Shown here: one piece after another, positions 8,108-17,354 of the stretch
Layout of the letters: every line of letters starts with the position of its first letter
Numbering within the stretch: position 1 is the stretch's first letter
Origin: JAJEEA01 sp965243615
Lineage (GTDB): Bacteria; Acidobacteriota; Vicinamibacteria; Vicinamibacterales; UBA8438
Length of the DNA: 64,000 nucleotides
Direction of reading: 5' to 3'
NCBI GenBank assembly: GCA_965243615.1
Contig: CBDEVO010000003.1
Span: 1,984,001 to 2,048,000 of the forward strand
The notes under the pieces: generated by a model
The model's input: only the letters and a program-made list of their open reading frames with translations
Told to the model about the DNA's origin: nothing
Database searches by the model: none
Made by a program: the position numbers and the translations under genes

Positions 8108-11100
8108 ATGCAGCGCGCAAGCGAGTGGTTCGCCCGGAACCCGGTGGCCGCCAACCTGCTGATGGCGTTCATCGTCGTCGGCGGACTGATCGGCATGGAC
8201 CGGGTGCGCGGCGAGGCCTTCCCCGACGTCGCGCTCGACACGCTGGCCGTCGAGGTGCCGTACCCGGGCGCGGCGCCGGAGGAGGTCGAGGCGGCGGTCT
8301 GCGTCCGCATCGAGGAGGCCGTCCAGGGCATCGAGGGCATCGAGGAGATCGTCTCCATCGCCTACGACGGCCTCTGCCTGGTGGTCGTCGAGGTCGCCTC
8401 GCACGCCGCCGCGCGCGGCGTGCTCGACGACGTCAAGGCCCGGGTCGACGCGATAGAGACGTTTCCCGAGAGGGCCGAGGAGCCGATCATCACCGAGGGG
8501 CGGACGCAGATTCGCGTGGTCGACGTCGCGGTCTCGGGGCGGGCCGACGAGCTCACCCTCAAGCGGGTCGCCGAGGGCGTGCGCGATGACCTGCTCGGCC
8601 TGCCGGAGATCACCCAGGTCCGGTTCGCCAGCGTGCGTCCCTACGAGATCTCGATAGAGGTCTCGGAGTGGGCGCTGCGGCGCCACGGACTGACCTTCGA
8701 CGACGTCGCCGGCGCGGTGCGCCGGTCGTCGATCGACCTCCCGGGCGGCTCGGTGCAGAGCGAGAGCGGCGAGATCCGGCTGCGCACGGTGGGGCAGGCG
8801 TACCGGGGGGCGGAGTTCGAGGAGCTGGTGCTGCTGGCGCGCGCCGACGGCACCCGGCTGCACGTGGGCGACGTGGCGACGGTGGTCGACGGGTTCGCCG
8901 AGACCGATCAGTTCGGGCGGCTCGACGGAGAGCCCGCGGTCCTCCTCTCGGTCCTCCGCACCGGCGGGCAGAGCGACATGGCCATCGCCCGCGCGGTGGA
9001 CGACTACCTGGCGCGCAAGGCCCCCACCCTGCCCGAGGGCATCCGGCTGACCAAGTGGATGAACCAGGCCGACGCGCTGATCGACCGACTGGGCCTCATG
9101 CTCGAGAACGGCATCGCGGGCCTCGCGCTCGTGTTCATCCTGCTCGCCGTCTTCCTCGAGCTGCGCCTCGCGTTCTGGGTGAGCCTGGGCATCCCCGTCT
9201 CGTTCCTGGGCACGTTCATGCTCATGCCGGTGTTCGACGTGACCGCGAACATCGTGTCGACCTTCGCCTTCATCCTGGTGCTCGGCATCGTGGTCGACGA
9301 CGCCATCATCGTCGGCGAGAACGTCTACCGCCACCAGCGGCGGGGCCGCGCCCCCCTGGAGGGCGCGCTGGCGGGCGTGCGGGAGGTGGCGACGCCGGTC
9401 CTCTTCGCCGTCCTCACCACGGCGGCGGCGTTCTCTCCGCTGCTCTTCGTGCCCGGCATGCTCGGCAAGATGATGCGCTACGTGCCGCTCGTCGTCATCC
9501 CCTGCGTGCTGTTCTCGCTCGTCGAGTCGCTCAACATCCTGCCGGCGCACCTCGCCCACCCGCGGGCGGAGCCGCGGGGCCGGTGGCGGCGGCTCCAGCG
9601 CGCCCTGGCCGACGGGCTCGAGACCGCCGTCGACCGCTTCTACCGCCCCGCGCTGGCGGTGAGCCTGCGCTGGCGCTATCTCACGCTGGCGGCGGGGGCG
9701 TCGGTCCTGGTCCTCACGGTGGGGCTGGTGGCGGGCGGCCGCGTTGCGTTCCACTTCTTCCCCGCGCCCGAGGCCGACGTCGTCTACGCCACGCTGACGA
9801 TGCCCCTCGGCACCCCCCCGGCGGTCACCGCGGGCGTGGCGCGGCGCCTGGAGGACAGCGCCGGACGGTTGCGCCGCGAGGTGATCGAGGGGACCGGTTC
9901 CGATCCCCTGCGGCACGTCCTGACCGCCGTCGGCAACCAGCCGCTGGGCGTGGCGCCGGGGCCGTTGTGGGGCGACCCCAACGACGCGTCGGGACACGCC
10001 GCCCAGGTCATGCTGGAGCTGGCGCCTGCCGGCGAGCGCGGCCTGCGGGCCGACGAGCTGGGCCGGCGCTGGCGAGAGCTGACCGGCCCGATTCCGGAAG
10101 CCCTGGAGCTGGGGTTCTCGGCGTCCGACCTGCTGCCGGGCGAAGCGGTCGAGGTGCAGCTGGTCGGCGCCGATCCGGCGCAGTTGCGGGCGGCCGTCGA
10201 GCGCGTGAAGACCGGCCTGCGCGGCTTCGCCGGCGTGCACGACGTCAGCGACTCGTTCGAGGGCGGACCGCGGGAGATGCGCATCGGCATCAAGCCCGCG
10301 GCCGAGGCGCTCGGGCTCGGGCTGGAGGACGTCGGCCGGCAGGTGCGGCAGGCGTTCTACGGGGAGGAGGCGCAGCGCATCCAGCGCGGCCGCGACGACA
10401 TCCGGGTCATGGTCCGCTATCCCGCCGCCGACCGCCGGTCGCTCGCCGAGCTCGAGAACATGCGCATCAGGACCCCGGAGGCCGACGAGGTCCCGTTCGG
10501 CTACGTGGCGGACCTGGAGAGCGGCCGCGGCGTCTCGACCATCCGGCGGGTGAACCGCAGCCGCGCGATCAGCGTGACGGCGTCGCTCGACGAGACGGTC
10601 ACCTCGGCCGGCGCCGTCTACGCTGCGCTCGCGGGCGACGTCATGCCCGCCGTGGCGCGGGACCATGCCGGCGTGCGCTACTCCTTCGAAGGGTCGCAGG
10701 CCGACCAGGACGCCGTGATCGGCAGCCTGCAGGTGGGGTTTCCCCTCGCGCTGTTCGCGATCTTCGCGCTGCTGGCGATTCCCCTCGGGTCCTACGTGCA
10801 GCCGCTCATCATCATGAGCGCCATCCCCCTCGGGTTCGTCGGCGCCGTCGGCGGGCACGTCTTGATGAACGAGGACGTGACGATGTTGTCGATGATGGGC
10901 GTCGTGGCCCTGTCGGGCGTCGTCGTCAACGACAGCCTGGTAATGGTGGACTTCATCAACCGCGAGCGCCGGCGAGGCGGAACGCTGATGGCGGCGGTGC
11001 AGGAAGCGGGCGCAACCCGCATGCGCCCCATTCTGCTCACCTCGATCACCACCTTCGCGGGACTGGCGCCGCTGCTGCTGGAGCAGGGCGCACAGGCCGA

Positions 11101-11251
11101 CTTCCTCAAGCCGATGGCCATCTCGCTGGCGTTCGGGGTGCTGTTCGCCACCGTGGTCACGCTGGTGCTGGTGCCGGCCGCCTATCTGGTCCTGGACGAT
11201 GTCGAGCGGTTGGTGGGGCTCGCGTTCCAACGGCGGGATGCGGTGCGGTGA
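8108..11251 (+). CDS. RND-superfamily efflux permease (AcrB/MdtB-like)
   Basis: A 1047-aa inner-membrane proton-driven exporter. It starts MQRASEWFARNPVAANLLM with TM1 at about 13-32, followed by a large periplasmic loop of porter subdomains, TM2-6 at about 335-480, the second loop, and TM8-12 at about 870-1030. The proton-relay pair in TM4 is present (GIVVDD, Asp397-Asp398). TM10 has GVVVNDSLVMVD. GAGGT at 8096-8100 serves as a ribosome site. No RND adaptor or TolC-like gene is adjacent, so partners must come from elsewhere or from the upstream HlyD. It is separated from the NHLM genes by the duplicated block and may be an independent unit. Confidence 0.93.
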   Translation: MQRASEWFARNPVAANLLMAFIVVGGLIGMDRVRGEAFPDVALDTLAVEVPYPGAAPEEVEAAVCVRIEEAVQGIEGIEEIVSIAYDGLCLVVVEVASHAAARGVLDDVKARVDAIETFPERAEEPIITEGRTQIRVVDVAVSGRADELTLKRVAEGVRDDLLGLPEITQVRFASVRPYEISIEVSEWALRRHGLTFDDVAGAVRRSSIDLPGGSVQSESGEIRLRTVGQAYRGAEFEELVLLARADGTRLHVGDVATVVDGFAETDQFGRLDGEPAVLLSVLRTGGQSDMAIARAVDDYLARKAPTLPEGIRLTKWMNQADALIDRLGLMLENGIAGLALVFILLAVFLELRLAFWVSLGIPVSFLGTFMLMPVFDVTANIVSTFAFILVLGIVVDDAIIVGENVYRHQRRGRAPLEGALAGVREVATPVLFAVLTTAAAFSPLLFVPGMLGKMMRYVPLVVIPCVLFSLVESLNILPAHLAHPRAEPRGRWRRLQRALADGLETAVDRFYRPALAVSLRWRYLTLAAGASVLVLTVGLVAGGRVAFHFFPAPEADVVYATLTMPLGTPPAVTAGVARRLEDSAGRLRREVIEGTGSDPLRHVLTAVGNQPLGVAPGPLWGDPNDASGHAAQVMLELAPAGERGLRADELGRRWRELTGPIPEALELGFSASDLLPGEAVEVQLVGADPAQLRAAVERVKTGLRGFAGVHDVSDSFEGGPREMRIGIKPAAEALGLGLEDVGRQVRQAFYGEEAQRIQRGRDDIRVMVRYPAADRRSLAELENMRIRTPEADEVPFGYVADLESGRGVSTIRRVNRSRAISVTASLDETVTSAGAVYAALAGDVMPAVARDHAGVRYSFEGSQADQDAVIGSLQVGFPLALFAIFALLAIPLGSYVQPLIIMSAIPLGFVGAVGGHVLMNEDVTMLSMMGVVALSGVVVNDSLVMVDFINRERRRGGTLMAAVQEAGATRMRPILLTSITTFAGLAPLLLEQGAQADFLKPMAISLAFGVLFATVVTLVLVPAAYLVLDDVERLVGLAFQRRDAVR

Positions 11252-11555
11252 CGCGAGCCTCGGGGGTCGACGGCCGCGTACGGCACGAAGCCGGTCTCAG
11301 GGTCATGCAGCTCGTCGCGGGCCCGGATGGCCGTCCCGCGCCCGGCGCCGACGGTCCTGGACAGTGTCAGCGGTCGGTCGACGGCGTCCCGGCGCTGTAC
11401 CGGGTCGCGGGCGGGCCGAGCAACGGGTTCCGGGGCGGGGCCACGCTCGGCTGGTGGGCGGCCCGGGTCCGGGAGGCGCGAGGCGCTGATTCGGCGACTC
11501 AAGGCTGGCCCGTGGTAGTCTGGGGGCGGACCAGGTCGGAGAAGGGAAGGAGGGC
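11252..11555. other. Intergenic stretch without a convincing gene
   Basis: These 304 bp separate the RND permease from the 52-aa membrane protein. Frames on both strands are short or have improbable composition. The only clear signal is the ribosome-binding site of the next gene (AAGGAGG at 11546-11552). A promoter for the small gene is likely here, but I see no convincing -35/-10 pair. Confidence 0.5.
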
Positions 11556-11714
11556 GTGGACAAGGAAACGCTGACGCTGATCGTCGGGATCGTCACGGGG
11601 CTGATATCGCTCGTGGCGGCGGTGGGAGTGCTGCTCGTCAACGCCAAGGTGGACCGTCTGACGGGCCGCGTGGACGCGTTGCAGGCAGTGATCACGTCGT
11701 TCGTGACCCGGTGA
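11556..11714 (+). CDS. Small single-span membrane protein with coiled-coil tail (52 aa)
   Basis: The GTG start is preceded by a strong AAGGAGG 3 bases upstream. The protein begins MDKETLTLIVGIVTG, has one membrane helix (about residues 6-28), then a short amphipathic heptad stretch NAKVDRLTGRVDALQ and ends SFVTR. The shape (N-out helix plus a cytoplasmic coiled coil) resembles small uncharacterised scaffold or hemolysin-XhlA-like proteins, but no family can be assigned. The reading frame has normal high-GC codon use and closes 40 bp before the next gene, with which it may be cotranscribed. Confidence 0.6.
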   Translation: MDKETLTLIVGIVTGLISLVAAVGVLLVNAKVDRLTGRVDALQAVITSFVTR

Positions 11715-11754
11715 CGGCGTGGGAGGCCGGTTCGTGATGTCAGGAGCAGGTCGA

Positions 11755-12741
11755 ATGACTTTCAGGCGGACGAGCGTGCTGGCGTGCTGCCTGCTGATGC
11801 TGGCGTTCGGCCAGACGGCGCAGGGCCAGACGACGGAGTACACGGAAGCCGAAGGCTGGCCCGACGCGCCGGTCTCGGCCGCGGGCACGCCGGCCGCCTG
11901 GAACTTCGGGCAGGTGTCGGGGGTCGCGACCACCGCCAACGGGTACGTCCTGATGCTGCACCGCGGGGCCCAGCCGCTGATACTGTTCGATCCGGGCGGG
12001 CGCTTCGTGCGGGCGTGGGGCGACGGCCTCTTCGACAACGGCAAGGTCGCGGGCATCGCCCCCGCCGACCGGCGGCCCGGGCAGTCGGGCTACACCGCCG
12101 TCTACGGGGCGGCGGGCTGCCACAACTGCGGCGCCCACGCGGTGCGCGTCGACCCCGACGGCGACATCTGGGTGGTCGACGCGCCCGGGCACGTCGTCTA
12201 CAAGATGGACTTCCAGGGCCGCGTGCTCATGGAGCTCGGCGCCAAGGGCGTCGCGGGCCGCAGCCGCAACACCTTCAACCTGCCCACCGACGTCGCCTTC
12301 GGCCCCGACGGCTCGATCTACGTCAGCGACGGCTACGGCAACGCCCGGGTCGTGAAGTACACGGCCGGCGGCGAGTATCTGCTCGAGTGGGGCAGCCGGG
12401 GCACCGGCCCCGGCGAGTTCGGCCTGCCCCACAACCTGCAGGTCGATGCCGAGGGGCGGGTCTACGTCACCGATCGCGACAACCGGCGCGTGCAGGTCTT
12501 CGACGCCGACGGCGGGTTCCTGGCCGAATGGCCGGAGATCGGCGGCAACTCGGCCCTGTTCATGACCGAGGACCAGCACCTCTGGACCGGCGGCACGCTC
12601 CGCAGCCTCGACGGCGAGCCGGTGGCGACCCTGCCCGGCGGCAACGGCGGGCACGGGATGACGGTGACGGAGGACGGCGAGGTGTTCGTGGCGCAGCTCG
12701 GCGGCCGCGTGCAGAAGTTCGTGGGCGCGAAGGAAGACTGA
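11755..12741 (+). CDS. Secreted NHL-repeat beta-propeller protein
   Basis: A 328-aa exported protein. Start ATG 11755 is chosen because AGGAG lies 8 bases upstream and a signal peptide follows directly (MTFRRTSVLACCLLMLAFGQ, cleavage likely after AQGQ). The mature part consists of NHL-type repeats, for example DPDGDIWVVDAPGHVVYKMD, GPDGSIYVSDGYGNARVVKY and DAEGRVYVTDRDNRRVQVFD, predicting a six-bladed propeller. A CHNCG motif near residue 114 could form a disulfide. Similar proteins bind partners or act like peptidyl-alpha-hydroxyglycine lyases, but no catalytic assignment is possible. It is followed by a DLQGVW-family secreted protein. Confidence 0.88.
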   Translation: MTFRRTSVLACCLLMLAFGQTAQGQTTEYTEAEGWPDAPVSAAGTPAAWNFGQVSGVATTANGYVLMLHRGAQPLILFDPGGRFVRAWGDGLFDNGKVAGIAPADRRPGQSGYTAVYGAAGCHNCGAHAVRVDPDGDIWVVDAPGHVVYKMDFQGRVLMELGAKGVAGRSRNTFNLPTDVAFGPDGSIYVSDGYGNARVVKYTAGGEYLLEWGSRGTGPGEFGLPHNLQVDAEGRVYVTDRDNRRVQVFDADGGFLAEWPEIGGNSALFMTEDQHLWTGGTLRSLDGEPVATLPGGNGGHGMTVTEDGEVFVAQLGGRVQKFVGAKED

Positions 12742-12896
12742 CGGTCTTCGCGGGCGGGGGTCGCGACCGCCGGAGAGCGGGTCGGGCGAGCCCCGTAGCG
12801 GCGAGGGACGATCCCCGGGGCGGAGTCGGCGCGGCCGTGCGCCGGCGGTCCCCGGGACGGCCAAAGACGGAACCGCGAGATGGAGGAATGGTCGAG

Positions 12897-13922
12897 ATGA
12901 GAGTACGAAGCCTTGCTATCGTCGGTGCGCTGCTGGTGGCGGCGGCCTCGGCCGGCGCCCAGACCTACGAGCCGCCGCGGCTGCCCGACGGCAAGCCCGA
13001 CCTGCAGGGGGTCTGGGACTTCCAGTCGCTGACGCCGCTGCAGCGGCCCGCGGACCAGGACAGGGCGGTGCTGTCGGCGGAGGAGATCGCCGAGATCGAG
13101 GCCGCCGCGGCCGAGCGCAACGCCGAGGCCAACGCCCCGAGCGAGGTGCGCGACGAGCCGCTGCCGGTCGGCGGCAACGTGGGCGGCTACAACCGCTACT
13201 GGGTCGACCAGGACGCCTCGGTCGTCGACGACGGGCGCACGTCGCTAATCGTCGATCCGCCGACGGGCCGCCTGCCGGCGCTGCAGCCGGGGGTGGAGCT
13301 GATCGAGCTGTCGCTGGGCGAGGACCGGCCCGGCACCCGCCCCGTGCGGGCGCGGGCGGCGGGCATCGGGGCCGACAGCTACGAGGACCGCGGCCTCGCC
13401 GAGCGGTGCATCCTCGGGTTCAACTCGGGCCCGCCCATCGTGCCCGCCGGCTACAACCAGAACATCCAGGTGTTCCAGACCCCCGACTACGCGGTGATTC
13501 TGAACGAGATGGTGCACGACGCCCGCATCGTGCCCCTCGACGGGCGCGAGCACCTGCCCGAGAGCGTCCGCCAGTGGATGGGCGACTCGCGCGGCTACTG
13601 GGACGGGGACACCCTGGTCGTCGAGACGACGAACTTCAGCGACAAGACGGCCAGCTTCAATCCGTCGGTGGCGCATGCGGTCGGCACCGGAACGACCCTG
13701 CACCTGACGGAGCGCTTCAGCCGGGTGGCCGACGACACCCTGCTCTACGAGTACACCGTGGACGATCCCGCTTCGTTCACCGCGCCGTTCACCGCCGCCC
13801 TGCCGATGAAGCGCGGCAACGGCATGTACGAGTACGCGTGCCACGAGGGGAACTACGGGCTGCTCAACATCCTGACCGGCGCGCGGGTCGAGGAGCTCGA
13901 CGCGGCCGAGCAGGAGCAGTAG
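12897..13922 (+). CDS. Secreted protein of the acidobacterial 'DLQGVW' family
   Basis: A 341-aa protein with signal peptide (MRVRSLAIVGALLVAAASAGAQ), then the hallmark PRLPDGKPDLQGVWDFQSLTP. ATG 12897 is preferred over ATG 12888 because GGAGG at 12882-12886 is then 10 bases away rather than one. Other recognisable segments are CILGFNSGPP, YNQNIQVFQTPDYAVILNEMVHDARIVPLDGR, a WDGDTLVVETTNF block and YEYACHEGNYGLLNILTGAR near the end. The family is abundant in Acidobacteriota and, to my knowledge, has no demonstrated function. A paralog with the same block order lies at 50791-51807. Confidence 0.85.
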   Translation: MRVRSLAIVGALLVAAASAGAQTYEPPRLPDGKPDLQGVWDFQSLTPLQRPADQDRAVLSAEEIAEIEAAAAERNAEANAPSEVRDEPLPVGGNVGGYNRYWVDQDASVVDDGRTSLIVDPPTGRLPALQPGVELIELSLGEDRPGTRPVRARAAGIGADSYEDRGLAERCILGFNSGPPIVPAGYNQNIQVFQTPDYAVILNEMVHDARIVPLDGREHLPESVRQWMGDSRGYWDGDTLVVETTNFSDKTASFNPSVAHAVGTGTTLHLTERFSRVADDTLLYEYTVDDPASFTAPFTAALPMKRGNGMYEYACHEGNYGLLNILTGARVEELDAAEQEQ

Positions 13923-13937
13923 CGCGAATATCGCCCC

Positions 13938-13970
13938 GGGAGTCCGCGTCGCACCGCGATGCGGACTCCC
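13938..13970. terminator. Perfect hairpin between convergent genes, likely bidirectional terminator
   Basis: The arms 13938-13951 (GGGAGTCCGCGTCG) and 13957-13970 (CGATGCGGACTCCC) pair over 14 bp with one G-T wobble and a 5-base loop CACCG. It fills the 52-bp gap between the convergent DLQGVW gene and transglutaminase gene. There is no T-tract on either side. The outer stem (GGGAGTC...GACTCCC) matches the hairpins at 1662 and 63668, so it could instead be a shortened member of that repeat family. Confidence 0.65.
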
Positions 13971-13974
13971 GGTC

Positions 13975-14856
13975 TCACCCCGCCGGCGTGACCAGCACCT
14001 CGACCGCCACGCTGTGGCTGCCCCCGCCGACCGTCACCCCCTTCAGGGGGCTGACGTCCTCGAAGTCCCGCCCCCACCCCAGCGTGATGTGCCCCCCGGC
14101 CGGCCGGACCTCGTTGGTGGGGTCGAAGTCCACCCAACCGATGCCCGGGCTGTAGACCGACACCCACGCGTGGGACGCCTGCGCCCCGACCACGCCGGGC
14201 TTCGGCACCAGGTATCCGCTGACGTAGCGCGCGGGGACGCCGTGCGACCGCAGGCAGGCGATCATCAGGTGCGCGAAGTCCTGGCACACGCCGTGCCGCT
14301 CCTCCAGGACCTCGGAGACGGGGGTCGACACGGTGGTCGCGACCGGGTCGTACCGGAACTCCCGGTGGATGGTCCGCATCAGGGCGTCGACGCCCTCGAG
14401 CAGCGGTCGGCGGGGATCGAGGAGCGGGGCCGCGTAGCGGGCGTAGAGGCTGCCCCGCGGGGCCAGGGCCGATTCCACCTGGTACTCGACGGCGGCCAGA
14501 TCCTCCGCCGTCTCGCGGGCCCGCAGCCGGGCCACGGCATCGGTCAGCGGGGGAGAGTCGAGGCCGGCGCGCGGGGGCCCCGACACCGTCACGAGGCTCT
14601 CTGCCGTCACCCGCAGGTGGCGGTGCGCATTCTGGATGGTGAACGTCGTGGTCACGTTGCCGAAGTAGTCCTCGCGCGTGACCGAGCCGCTCGCCGGGGG
14701 ATCGATGACGAGCCGCGTGTCCCGGACGGCCTGCGCGCCGCTCGCCCGCGGCGTCAGCCGCACCTGGTGCATGGAGAGCGACACCGTCTCGGCATACGCG
14801 TAGCGGCTGGTGTGCCTCGCGCGGTACTCGAGCCCGGTCTGCGGTGACGTGCTCAT
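13975..14856 (-). CDS. Transglutaminase-like protein (COG1305 type)
   Basis: A 293-aa cytoplasmic protein. The N-terminal beta domain (about 8-90) begins LEYRARHTSRYAYAE as in bacterial transglutaminase N domains. The papain-like core carries the full triad: Cys191 (RHGVCQDFAH), His229 (QASHAWVSVY) and Asp245 (WVDFDPTN). It is the last gene of a three-gene operon, and its start overlaps the ATP-grasp/alpha-E stop (ATGA). Such proteins occur together with circularly permuted ATP-grasp and alpha-E proteins in a set that comparative genomics has proposed to make or remodel a peptide tag; the substrate remains unknown. Cleavage or amide transfer are both possible. Confidence 0.9.
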   Translation of the reverse strand: MSTSPQTGLEYRARHTSRYAYAETVSLSMHQVRLTPRASGAQAVRDTRLVIDPPASGSVTREDYFGNVTTTFTIQNAHRHLRVTAESLVTVSGPPRAGLDSPPLTDAVARLRARETAEDLAAVEYQVESALAPRGSLYARYAAPLLDPRRPLLEGVDALMRTIHREFRYDPVATTVSTPVSEVLEERHGVCQDFAHLMIACLRSHGVPARYVSGYLVPKPGVVGAQASHAWVSVYSPGIGWVDFDPTNEVRPAGGHITLGWGRDFEDVSPLKGVTVGGGSHSVAVEVLVTPAG

Positions 14857-17354
14857 TGGCTCGCCAAGTGCCGGACCGGGGCGGCGTGGGTGAGGTAGTC
14901 GCGGGTCAGCGCGTCCGAGAGGCCGCCCAGATCGGCCTGGACCCGGCCGAGCAGGGCCGTCAGCTCGTGGCGCCGGCCGTCGCGCACCTCGCACAGCGCG
15001 TCGAGGTCGACGAGCTGGATGGCGGCGACGGCCGAGGTGACGAGCTTCGATTCCGGCGACGTCCGACCCGGCGTGGGGGGGTCGGGGAGCTGCGCGACGT
15101 GTTGCTTCAGCAGATCGAGCTGGAACGCCACGCCCCGCGGGTTCGCGTCGTCGAGCAGCAGCAGGTCGACGACGAGGTTGGCCCGCAGCGAGGTGAGATA
15201 GCGCGACCGGTAGGTGATCGCGCTGTCGGTGGCGTCGAGCAGGAGCTCGATGCGGGCCCGCTCGTCCTCGGCCACCGTCGTCAGGCCGTGCCGCAGGAGC
15301 AGGAGCACCTGGAGCGCGCGCTCGAGCCGGCGCCCGATGTCGAGCAGGCGCCATCCGTGCCCGCGGGTCATGCCCTCGCTGACGGCGCCGCTGAAGCTCG
15401 CGAGCATCATGACCGCCTGGTCCAGGGTGCGGCGCAGGCCGCCGCGCTCTCGCCGCCCCGACCGGCCCGGTCGGAGGTCCGACTCCAGGCGGCTGATGAT
15501 GCGCCACGAGTCCGCCGAGAGGCGGTCGCGCAACAGCCACGCCGCGTTCCGCAGATGCTCCACCTGCCAGCGCAGGCCGCCGCGCCGTCCCGGCTCGGAC
15601 AGCATCGCCCCGACCGCGGCCTGCAGGGCGCGGGTGGGCGGGAGGTTCGCGATGCCCGACCCCCGCGGCACGTAGTCGAGGTCGGTGAGGAAGCCCAGGG
15701 CGCCGGTCAGCGCCGCCGTCGACCGGCGTGACGATTCCTCCGAGAGCAGGGGCATCGCCGCGCGCAGCAGCCGCACCGCCGCCCCGACCCGTTCCGAGTA
15801 CCGCCCGAGCCAGAACAGGTTGTCGGCGACCCGGCTCGGCAGGTCGAACGTGGCCCGGCTGACGTCGATGGGGGACACGCTGGCCGGGATCAGCGAACGG
15901 TGGGGCTCGGCCGTCTCGCCCGCCACCCAGACGTCCTTGCTGCTGCCGCCCCCGAGCAGGGTCACGTCGAGGGAGCCGGTCGACGACGACACCCGGCCCA
16001 GCCCCCCCGGCAGCACGTCGTAGCCGTCCCCGACCGACAGCGCGTAGACGCGGATGACGAGGAAGCGCGGCGAGAGGCCGCCGCCGGCGCGGACCGGCGT
16101 CGTCGAGAGGGCCACCTGCTCCTGGGCCACGTAGCGGTGGGGCTGGCGCGCGATGCGGTCGGCGAGCCGGGCCCGCTGCCCCTCGGGCAGGCGCCGCCCG
16201 AACGTCCGCTCCCGCCGCACGCTGGGATAGGCGGGCTTGATCACCAGCTCGTCGAGGTGGTCGAGCACATGCGCGCGGGCCGCGTCGTCGCCGCACCACC
16301 ACGTCGCCACCGACGGCAGCAGCAGCTCCGCGCCCAGCAGGCGGCGGCAGAGGTCGGGCAGGAACGCCATGAGGGCCGGCGACTGGGCGACCCCGGCCCC
16401 CAGCGGGTTGATGACGGCGACGTTGCCGCGCCGCACCGCCTCCACGAGCCCCGGCACGCCGGTGTGCGACGGCCCCCCGAACTCGAGCGGGTCGCAGGCC
16501 TCCGACGGCTGGCTGCGCAGGACGAGGTCGACCGGCTGCAGGCCGCCCAGCGTCTTGATGTAGACGCGGTAGTCGCGGACGGTGAGGTCGGTTCCCTCGA
16601 CGAGGGTGTAGCCCATGTAGCGGGCGAGGAACGCGTGCTCGAAGTAGTTGTCCGCCGCCGGTCCCGGGGTCAGGACGACGATGCGGGGGTTCTCGCGGTG
16701 CCCCGGCGCGCTCGCGGCGAGCGACATCCGGCGGGTCTCGAACGTGCCCGCGAGGCGCCGGACCTTCGAGGCCACGAGCACGTCCGGCAGCACCGCGTTG
16801 ACGACGATGCGGTTCTCGAGGGCGAAGGCGAGTCCCGCCGGCGCCTCGGTGCGGTCTCCCAGCACCCACCAGCTCCCGTCCGGCGCCCGCACGAGATCGG
16901 CGGCATAGAGGGGCAGCCAGCGCCCCCCCGGCGGCTGCAGCCCGTCGCACTCCCGCCGGAAGGCGGGGCTCGCGTGCAGCCAGTCCGCCGGCAGCGCGCC
17001 GTCGTGTATCAACCGGCGCGGCCCGTAGAGGTCGCCGAGCACGGCTTCGTAGAGCCGGGCGCGCTGGACGACGGCCCGTTCCAGGTGGGCCCACTCGGCC
17101 CCGTCGATGACGCAGGGGATCAGGTCGAGGGGCCACGGACGTTCCCGCGTCCCCCCCCGCCGGTGGACGTGGAACGTCATGCCGTTGTCGCGGATGAGCC
17201 GGCGGGCCTCCTGCGTCCGGCGGTTGAGCTCGTGACGGCCGGCCGCGCCGAGGGCGCTCGTCGTCGCCTCCCAGTGCGGCCTCAGCGCGCCCTCGGCGTC
17301 CACCATCTCGTCGTAGTGGCCGGCGAGGGGGGCGTAGGCGGGTGGCCGCGTCAA
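14853..17354 (-). CDS. Circularly permuted ATP-grasp / alpha-E domain fusion protein
   Basis: An 833-aa fusion of two proteins that are often separate. Residues about 5-475 are the circularly permuted ATP-grasp part (YDEMVDAEGALRPHW; LDLIPCVIDGAEW; VLTPGPAADNYFEHAFLARY; the KPAYPSVRRERTFG region near the nucleotide site). Residues about 500-825 are the helical alpha-E domain (VADNLFWLGRYSERVGAAVRLL). The start codon is TTG at 17354: it overlaps the upstream stop as TTGA, and GGAGG lies 7 bases upstream (complement of 17362-17366). The ATP-grasp part should form an amide bond using ATP. Both flanking genes are transglutaminase-like, indicating a coupled ligase and protease or transferase pathway. 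Confidence 0.9.
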   Translation of the reverse strand: MTRPPAYAPLAGHYDEMVDAEGALRPHWEATTSALGAAGRHELNRRTQEARRLIRDNGMTFHVHRRGGTRERPWPLDLIPCVIDGAEWAHLERAVVQRARLYEAVLGDLYGPRRLIHDGALPADWLHASPAFRRECDGLQPPGGRWLPLYAADLVRAPDGSWWVLGDRTEAPAGLAFALENRIVVNAVLPDVLVASKVRRLAGTFETRRMSLAASAPGHRENPRIVVLTPGPAADNYFEHAFLARYMGYTLVEGTDLTVRDYRVYIKTLGGLQPVDLVLRSQPSEACDPLEFGGPSHTGVPGLVEAVRRGNVAVINPLGAGVAQSPALMAFLPDLCRRLLGAELLLPSVATWWCGDDAARAHVLDHLDELVIKPAYPSVRRERTFGRRLPEGQRARLADRIARQPHRYVAQEQVALSTTPVRAGGGLSPRFLVIRVYALSVGDGYDVLPGGLGRVSSSTGSLDVTLLGGGSSKDVWVAGETAEPHRSLIPASVSPIDVSRATFDLPSRVADNLFWLGRYSERVGAAVRLLRAAMPLLSEESSRRSTAALTGALGFLTDLDYVPRGSGIANLPPTRALQAAVGAMLSEPGRRGGLRWQVEHLRNAAWLLRDRLSADSWRIISRLESDLRPGRSGRRERGGLRRTLDQAVMMLASFSGAVSEGMTRGHGWRLLDIGRRLERALQVLLLLRHGLTTVAEDERARIELLLDATDSAITYRSRYLTSLRANLVVDLLLLDDANPRGVAFQLDLLKQHVAQLPDPPTPGRTSPESKLVTSAVAAIQLVDLDALCEVRDGRRHELTALLGRVQADLGGLSDALTRDYLTHAAPVRHLASQ

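Noticed and set aside
7925..11230. 1101-aa minus-strand frame opposite the RND permease
   Set aside because: Antisense shadow; the plus-strand protein has complete RND motifs.
11182..11502. 106-aa minus-strand frame after the RND gene
   Set aside because: Overlaps the permease end, Arg/Pro-rich, no start signal.
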